Positions 5,195 through 8,053 of a DNA stretch of 8,053 nt are shown piece by piece. This DNA comes from JAPLCX01 sp964460305. Its GTDB lineage: Bacteria; Auribacterota; Tritonobacteria; UBA1439. Position numbers and translations under genes: made by a program. Where the stretch lies: assembly GCA_964460305.1 (NCBI GenBank), contig CAYWRA010000110.1:1-8053 (forward strand), read 5' to 3'. Each line of letters starts with the position of its first letter. Positions within the stretch are counted from its first letter, which is position 1. The notes under the pieces were generated by a model. The model worked only from the letters and a program-made list of their open reading frames with translations, did no database searches and was not told the DNA's origin.

Positions 5195-5320
5195 GGTGAC
5201 TACGGCCTAAAGTTTAAGGTTGAAAGTTAAAAACGCGAAATATATATCAGTGCTTTTGACATTCGTACTCGCATGTGGGTATGGTAACTACAGCCGAAAG
5301 TTTAAAGCCTAAAGTTAAAA
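5163..5320 (-). repeat. decayed tandem duplication of the fmdB-like gene start
   Basis: The segments 5163-5232 and 5251-5320 align without gaps at an offset of 88 bases. Copy one holds the first ten or so codons of the fmdB-like gene plus about 38 upstream bases. Copy two has the same sequence with about a dozen substitutions, mostly transitions, including ATG to ATA at the start and changes in later codons. After the duplicated codons copy two has no continuing gene, so it is a relic. Both copies contain the short CCTAAAGTTTAA/AAAGTTAAAAA stretch. Confidence 0.8.
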
Positions 5321-5327
5321 AACAACA

Positions 5328-5391
5328 AATGACAAATACCAAATGGCAAGACCTTTGACTTTATACGTTTTGTCATTTGGTATTTGTCATT
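5328..5391. repeat. long inverted repeat, CAAATGACAAATACC family, copy 2
   Basis: Arms 5328-5349 and 5370-5391 pair over 22 positions with a single G-T wobble, around a 20-base loop. It is homologous to 918-997 but in the opposite orientation: the reverse complement contains the same GCAAAACGTATAA-like core. It lies upstream of the fmdB-like gene and after the end of the minus-strand membrane-protein gene, so it could act as a hairpin at the end of that transcript. Confidence 0.8.
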
Positions 5392-5442
5392 GACCCTACC
5401 CCGCAGGGGAGGGGGTGGTCCGCCACGGCTCTCTTTTTGCGC

Positions 5443-6483
5443 CTATTCCTTCGACTCCTCAGCTTGTGGGGCGGGCTTAGGGACGGCCTCGGGTTTGAGG
5501 CCGAGGTAAATCAACGTCCCCGAAACGCACCATATAACCAGCGGGAGAGACGACAGGGAGAGGTAAATGATAAGGGTAAACAAACCCCATACGAAACCGG
5601 CAAAGCTGTACGTCCAGCGGAGACTCGGCGTCGGACTTGTCGTTGCCGGGGTCCCCAGGAGCGCCGTCTTAAGCTCTGCGATTGTGTCCTTGTTGTAAAG
5701 GTAGCTCTTGGACAATATTCTCAGGGTCGGCGAAACCTTCTCGATGGCCGTGTTCAGCTTTGAGGGGACCGAACCGGAGATCATGCCGTACTTTTGCCCC
5801 ATCGCCCAGTTCGAGAGCTCGTCGTTCGTCGCCACGACCCTGTTTAGGAACACGCAGACGATCATGACGATGATGATGGTGGCGATCAGGTAGCCGATGA
5901 ACCTCAGGAGATGCTCCCTCAGGAAATCGTTCAACTCGCTCACCGGGCTCTCCTTGCCCACCATGATGATCGGGGGGAGAAGCAGCGCGCCGCAGACAAG
6001 GATGATCTTCGCTATGACGATCAGAGCGCTCAGGAAAAAGAGGGGGATCGCAAAGAACGGCCATATGATCTCGCCGAGGATCGGGATCTTGCCGATCAGG
6101 CCGCCGATGACGTGGATGAGCATCAGCACCAGGATGATAGCGACGATCTTGAGCGGGGCGATCACGAGCGACCGTACGCTCTTCCGCGCGGCGTGCAGGG
6201 CGCCGCTGATGTCGACGGGGGGCAATTCTGCGACCTCAGAGACGGTCACCCTGGCAATGGCGCCCCACGTAAAGAACATGATGAAAAACGCGATGATCGT
6301 ATTGACGAGGGAAACTAGCCACTGGAGATGCTCGCTGGCGATCAACCCTCCGATGCCACCGATCAGCCAGCAGACGACCAGGGCGCAGAGAACGCCGAGT
6401 ATCTGGATGACGATCTTTTTCGTGCTGAATGACAAGCTGAGAATCCTTGAAAATGCCTTTACGCCGGTGTCCAACTCTCCCAT
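5443..6483 (-). CDS. multi-pass membrane protein of unknown function
   Basis: A 346-residue integral membrane protein. Hydrophobic segments lie near residues 24-48, 55-77, 107-129, 139-175 (long enough for two passes), 195-213 and 291-328 (probably two). A polar, probably non-membrane domain spans about 214-290, and the charged C-terminal tail is rich in proline and glutamate. The WGAIARVTVSEVAELP...ALHAARKSVRSLVIAPL region (73-111) recalls hypothetical membrane proteins I remember from Planctomycetota and Verrucomicrobiota-like genomes, with the pattern GAIxR...A...SLxxAPL; this is recall, not a search. There is no catalytic motif, ATP-binding motif or transporter signature. Start 6483 is chosen because AAGGAGG (6497-6491) lies seven bases before it; the upstream ATG at 6540 is only a few bases from the predicted transcription start. 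The gene appears to be a single transcription unit. Confidence 0.85.
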   Translation of the reverse strand: MGELDTGVKAFSRILSLSFSTKKIVIQILGVLCALVVCWLIGGIGGLIASEHLQWLVSLVNTIIAFFIMFFTWGAIARVTVSEVAELPPVDISGALHAARKSVRSLVIAPLKIVAIILVLMLIHVIGGLIGKIPILGEIIWPFFAIPLFFLSALIVIAKIILVCGALLLPPIIMVGKESPVSELNDFLREHLLRFIGYLIATIIIVMIVCVFLNRVVATNDELSNWAMGQKYGMISGSVPSKLNTAIEKVSPTLRILSKSYLYNKDTIAELKTALLGTPATTSPTPSLRWTYSFAGFVWGLFTLIIYLSLSSLPLVIWCVSGTLIYLGLKPEAVPKPAPQAEESKE

Positions 6484-6490
6484 GACGCCC

Positions 6491-6497
6491 CCTCCTT
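6491..6497 (-). promoter_or_regulatory. ribosome binding site fixing the membrane-protein start
   Basis: AAGGAGG on the minus strand, seven bases before the ATG at 6483. It rules against the longer frame starting at 6540, which would begin with a basic, glycine-rich stretch. Confidence 0.8.
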
Positions 6498-6553
6498 TCA
6501 AAAACCCGCGCTTACCGCCGCGCGACCTAAAAATACCCATCTTATCGGCTGAT

Positions 6554-6581
6554 ATTACATAACATCTTTCGGCGCCGTCAA
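6554..6581 (-). promoter_or_regulatory. candidate sigma70-like promoter for the membrane-protein gene
   Basis: On the minus strand TTGACG (6581-6576, five of six to consensus) is followed after 16 bases by TGTAAT (6559-6554, five of six). Transcription would begin near 6547, giving a leader of about 64 bases before the ATG at 6483. Position and match are good for a motif found by eye, but not proof. Confidence 0.45.
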
Positions 6582-6603
6582 GCGAAAATAAGCCAGGACT
6601 GGG

Positions 6604-6635
6604 CTATCGAGCTATCAAGCTGCCGAGCTATCGAG
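6604..6635 (+). repeat. 8-bp tandem repeat, four units
   Basis: Four consecutive units read CTATCGAG, CTATCAAG, CTGCCGAG and CTATCGAG. The array lies in the divergent gap between the membrane-protein gene and the polyprenyl synthase, next to a run of nine C at 6652-6660. It appears to be a short simple repeat, possibly part of a dispersed family. Confidence 0.7.
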
Positions 6636-6694
6636 TTTGCTATTTCAATTTCCCCCCCCCGTCACACCCTACGCCTCACGCCCATCGCCGGTTG

Positions 6695-6716
6695 TGATTT
6701 GGGGTTTGGGATTTTC
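6695..6716 (-). repeat. CCCAAATC-type dispersed repeat, copy 3
   Basis: GATTTGGGGTTTGGGATTTT, similar in character to 1597-1619 and to the reverse complement of 75-92. It is preceded by a C run and a GTCACACCCTACGCC stretch that resembles the reverse complement of the G-run and flank at 45-70. Confidence 0.35.
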
Positions 6717-6780
6717 CAAGGTGGACTGGTGGGCCAGGTTTTATTGTGGTACCCTTTACGTAACGCAGTGAGGTACTTCC

Positions 6781-7662
6781 ATGGATATTTCTATGTATCT
6801 GGCTGACAAAAATCGGCTTATCGAACAAGTGCTTGACCGCTTGCTCCCGTCCGCAGACTCCCTGCCCGAGAGGCTTCATGAGTCGATGCGGTACAGCGTG
6901 TTCGCCGGCGGGAAAAGGCTCCGGCCGGTCCTCTGCATGGCGGTGATCGAGGCCCTCGGTGGAGATCCCCTCCCTTTCATGCCTGCAGCCTGCGCTATTG
7001 AGCTCGTGCATACCTATTCCCTTATACATGACGATCTTCCCGCCATGGACAACGACGATCTCCGGAGGGGAAAACCTACGAACCACAAGGTGTTTGGCGA
7101 GGCGATTGCGATCCTCGCGGGGGATGCGTTGCTCACACTGGCGTTTGAGTTGATCGCTAACATGGAGTCGGCGCCGTCGCCCCACCGTTTGGATATAGTG
7201 AAACACCTTGCAAGGAACAGCGGCACCGCCGGGATGGTGGGCGGACAGGCGCTCGATCTGGCTTCCGAGGGCAAATGTGTGAGCGGGGATACGCTCGAAC
7301 GGATCCACGCCCAGAAAACGGCGGCGCTCATTCAGGCGGCGGTCATTATCGGCGGCGTTCTCGGGGGGGCATCCGAGAGGCAGGCGGAGGCTTTATCCGC
7401 CTATGGATGTTCGATCGGGATGGCATTCCAGATCACGGACGATATCCTGGATGCCACGGGGGACGAGAAGCGCGTGGGGAAGCGGGTTAGAAAGGACGAG
7501 AAGGCCCGCAAGGCGACTTATCCCTTGATACATGGTATCGAGGGGGCGAAAAAATTTGCACGCCGCTATGTGGATGCGGCGTTGAGTGCTCTAAGGATCT
7601 TCGACGGGAAAGCGGAGCCGCTGAGGGAGCTTGCCCGCACGCTCCTTCACCGCGAGCGCTGA
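6781..7662 (+). CDS. ispA: short-chain polyprenyl (farnesyl/geranylgeranyl) diphosphate synthase
   Basis: This enzyme condenses isopentenyl diphosphate with allylic diphosphates to C15 or C20 prenyl diphosphates, precursors of quinone tails and undecaprenyl or carotenoid lipids. The 293 residues are a normal length. Key motifs are GGKRLRPVL (43-51), the first aspartate-rich motif DDLPAMD (84-90) with the two-residue insertion of type II bacterial enzymes, DDLRRGKPTNHK (92-103), KT (179-180), and the second motif DDILD (220-224). Residues before the first motif (HTYSLIHDD) resemble E. coli IspA, favouring farnesyl diphosphate, but geranylgeranyl activity cannot be excluded by eye. The lysine-rich segment after the second motif reads GKRVRKDEKARKATYP, with arginines where glycines are common. 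GAGGT lies six bases before the ATG. No dxs or xseB neighbour is present, unlike the arrangement in some bacteria. Confidence 0.93.
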   Translation: MDISMYLADKNRLIEQVLDRLLPSADSLPERLHESMRYSVFAGGKRLRPVLCMAVIEALGGDPLPFMPAACAIELVHTYSLIHDDLPAMDNDDLRRGKPTNHKVFGEAIAILAGDALLTLAFELIANMESAPSPHRLDIVKHLARNSGTAGMVGGQALDLASEGKCVSGDTLERIHAQKTAALIQAAVIIGGVLGGASERQAEALSAYGCSIGMAFQITDDILDATGDEKRVGKRVRKDEKARKATYPLIHGIEGAKKFARRYVDAALSALRIFDGKAEPLRELARTLLHRER

Positions 7663-7710
7663 CCCGGGTTCTTCGTCCAGTTCTTTACGCGTGGGGATTA
7701 ATCCGTCCTA

Positions 7711-7804
7711 ATAGACGCCATCGGGAATGCGCGGGGCAGCCATACAGCCTAAGCACGATGCGTTCGGGGTAGGCGTGCATGGTGCCCCGCGCCAGTTGGC
7801 AGCT
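7711..7804 (+). repeat. structured direct repeat, copy 1
   Basis: Nested pairing is visible. The outer stem GCGCGGGGC (7729-7737) pairs with GCCCCGCGC (7784-7792). After an unpaired A, GCC (7739-7741) pairs with GGT (7781-7783). An inner stem GCCTA (7747-7751) pairs with TAGGC (7770-7774) around an 18-base loop. The core (7726-7796) matches 7973-8043 closely, with weaker similarity in both flanks. The strand is arbitrary because no promoter is visible. Confidence 0.75.
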
Positions 7805-7894
7805 CGGCGATTGCGCTTTGTTTGTCTGCCCAGATATTCGACCCCCACAAGCCTTGATAGTCAATCCACCAATCAGGTCCGCATATTCATATAA

Positions 7895-7923
7895 TCATCT
7901 AATGCATGCAGCATGTCAGATGA
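7895..7923. other. hairpin between the structured repeats
   Basis: TCATCT (7895-7900) pairs with AGATGA (7918-7923), and inside it ATGC (7902-7905) pairs with GCAT (7911-7914). No T tract follows. It may be part of the larger repeated unit or incidental. Confidence 0.35.
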
Positions 7924-7960
7924 CGGGCTATGGGTGTGATGAATGATCCAGCGCTAAATT

Positions 7961-8053
7961 GAGACCATTCGAAATATGCGGGGCGGCCACACAACCTAAG
8001 CGCGATGCGATGGGGTGGGTTTGCATGGCGCCCCGCGCCAGTCGACAACCAGG
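7961..8053 (+). repeat. structured direct repeat, copy 2
   Basis: The outer stem GCGGGGC (7978-7984) pairs with GCCCCGC (8030-8036). After an unpaired G, GCC (7986-7988) pairs with GGC (8027-8029). The inner stem ACCTA (7994-7998) pairs with TGGGT (8016-8020) around a 17-base loop. Relative to copy 1 the inner G-C pair has become A-T, and other stem changes keep pairing. The offset between copies is 246-247 bases. Similarity continues to the last base of the window, so the true end may lie outside. Confidence 0.75.

Larger units (their letters stand above)
7663..8053. other. 391-base non-coding region carrying two structured repeats
   Basis: I see no open frame with coding character after the synthase stop. 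The region holds two copies of a structured repeat (7711-7804 and 7961-8053) and a hairpin between them. The window ends within or at the edge of the second copy, so the array may continue. Confidence 0.6.

Noticed and set aside
5377..5763. 128-codon plus-strand frame
   Set aside because: It starts in the inverted repeat and runs antisense to the membrane-protein gene. Its composition is arginine-rich and unlike a real protein.
6484..6540. 19-residue N-terminal extension of the membrane protein
   Set aside because: A strong AAGGAGG sits directly before ATG 6483, and the predicted transcription start leaves almost no leader for ATG 6540.
7711..8053. Integron attC sites or a CRISPR array
   Set aside because: The repeats do not end in conserved RYYYAAC/GTTRRRY core sites, and the space between copies (about 160 bases) holds no cassette gene. 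They are too long, too divergent and too far apart to be CRISPR repeats, and there are no cas genes.
1..8053. A defence system, phage module or transposase-bearing element
   Set aside because: All recognised genes are housekeeping or unknown single genes. No nuclease, helicase, integrase, transposase, reverse transcriptase or toxin-antitoxin signature was found on either strand.

Overview
The window looks like chromosomal DNA from an uncultured, repeat-rich bacterium. Coding regions are moderately GC-rich, genes are short and densely packed, and the intergenic gaps are filled with several unrelated families of short inverted repeats. My tentative guess is a lineage such as Omnitrophota/Auribacterota, PVC-like or deltaproteobacterial. 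This rests on the style of the repeats and on a membrane protein resembling hypothetical proteins I recall from Planctomycetota/Verrucomicrobiota-like genomes. No rRNA, tRNA, insertion sequence with a transposase, or CRISPR array is visible.

Layout. 1-96: a G-rich low-complexity tract (G-quadruplex-like) and a CCCAAATC-type repeat. 97-908: a two-gene unit of a small conserved-looking hypothetical protein and folE (GTP cyclohydrolase I). 918-997: a long inverted repeat. 1019-1417: cutA, whose 3' end runs into a palindromic repeat. 1418-1581: a CACAGAG-type inverted repeat. 1647-2788: a NifU C-terminal-domain protein followed by a HesA/MoeB/ThiF-type E1-like enzyme. 2804-2817: a palindrome between convergent genes. 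2905-3090 (minus): a 61-residue four-cysteine zinc-ribbon protein. 3091-3551: a mostly non-coding stretch with a third palindrome and two hairpins. 3552-5194 (minus): an fmdB-like zinc-ribbon gene translationally coupled to a TPR-protein gene. 5163-5320: a decayed tandem duplication of the fmdB start. 5328-5391: a second copy of the 918-997 element, in opposite orientation. 5443-6483 (minus): a multi-pass membrane protein with a good ribosome site and a plausible promoter. 6604-6716: short tandem and low-complexity repeats. 6781-7662: a type II short-chain polyprenyl diphosphate synthase (ispA-like). 7663-8053: no gene, but two copies of a roughly 90-base structured repeat with compensatory base changes.

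The recognised genes are mainly housekeeping: pteridine/folate precursor synthesis, metal tolerance, Fe-S or sulfur-carrier chemistry, and isoprenoid precursor synthesis. The only pair that suggests a shared pathway is NifU-like plus E1-like, where persulfide or Fe-S delivery and adenylation of a sulfur-carrier protein would fit, although no carrier protein is encoded here. The most interesting non-gene signal is the structured repeat pair at the 3' end of the window. I see no defence system or other clearly new multi-gene system.
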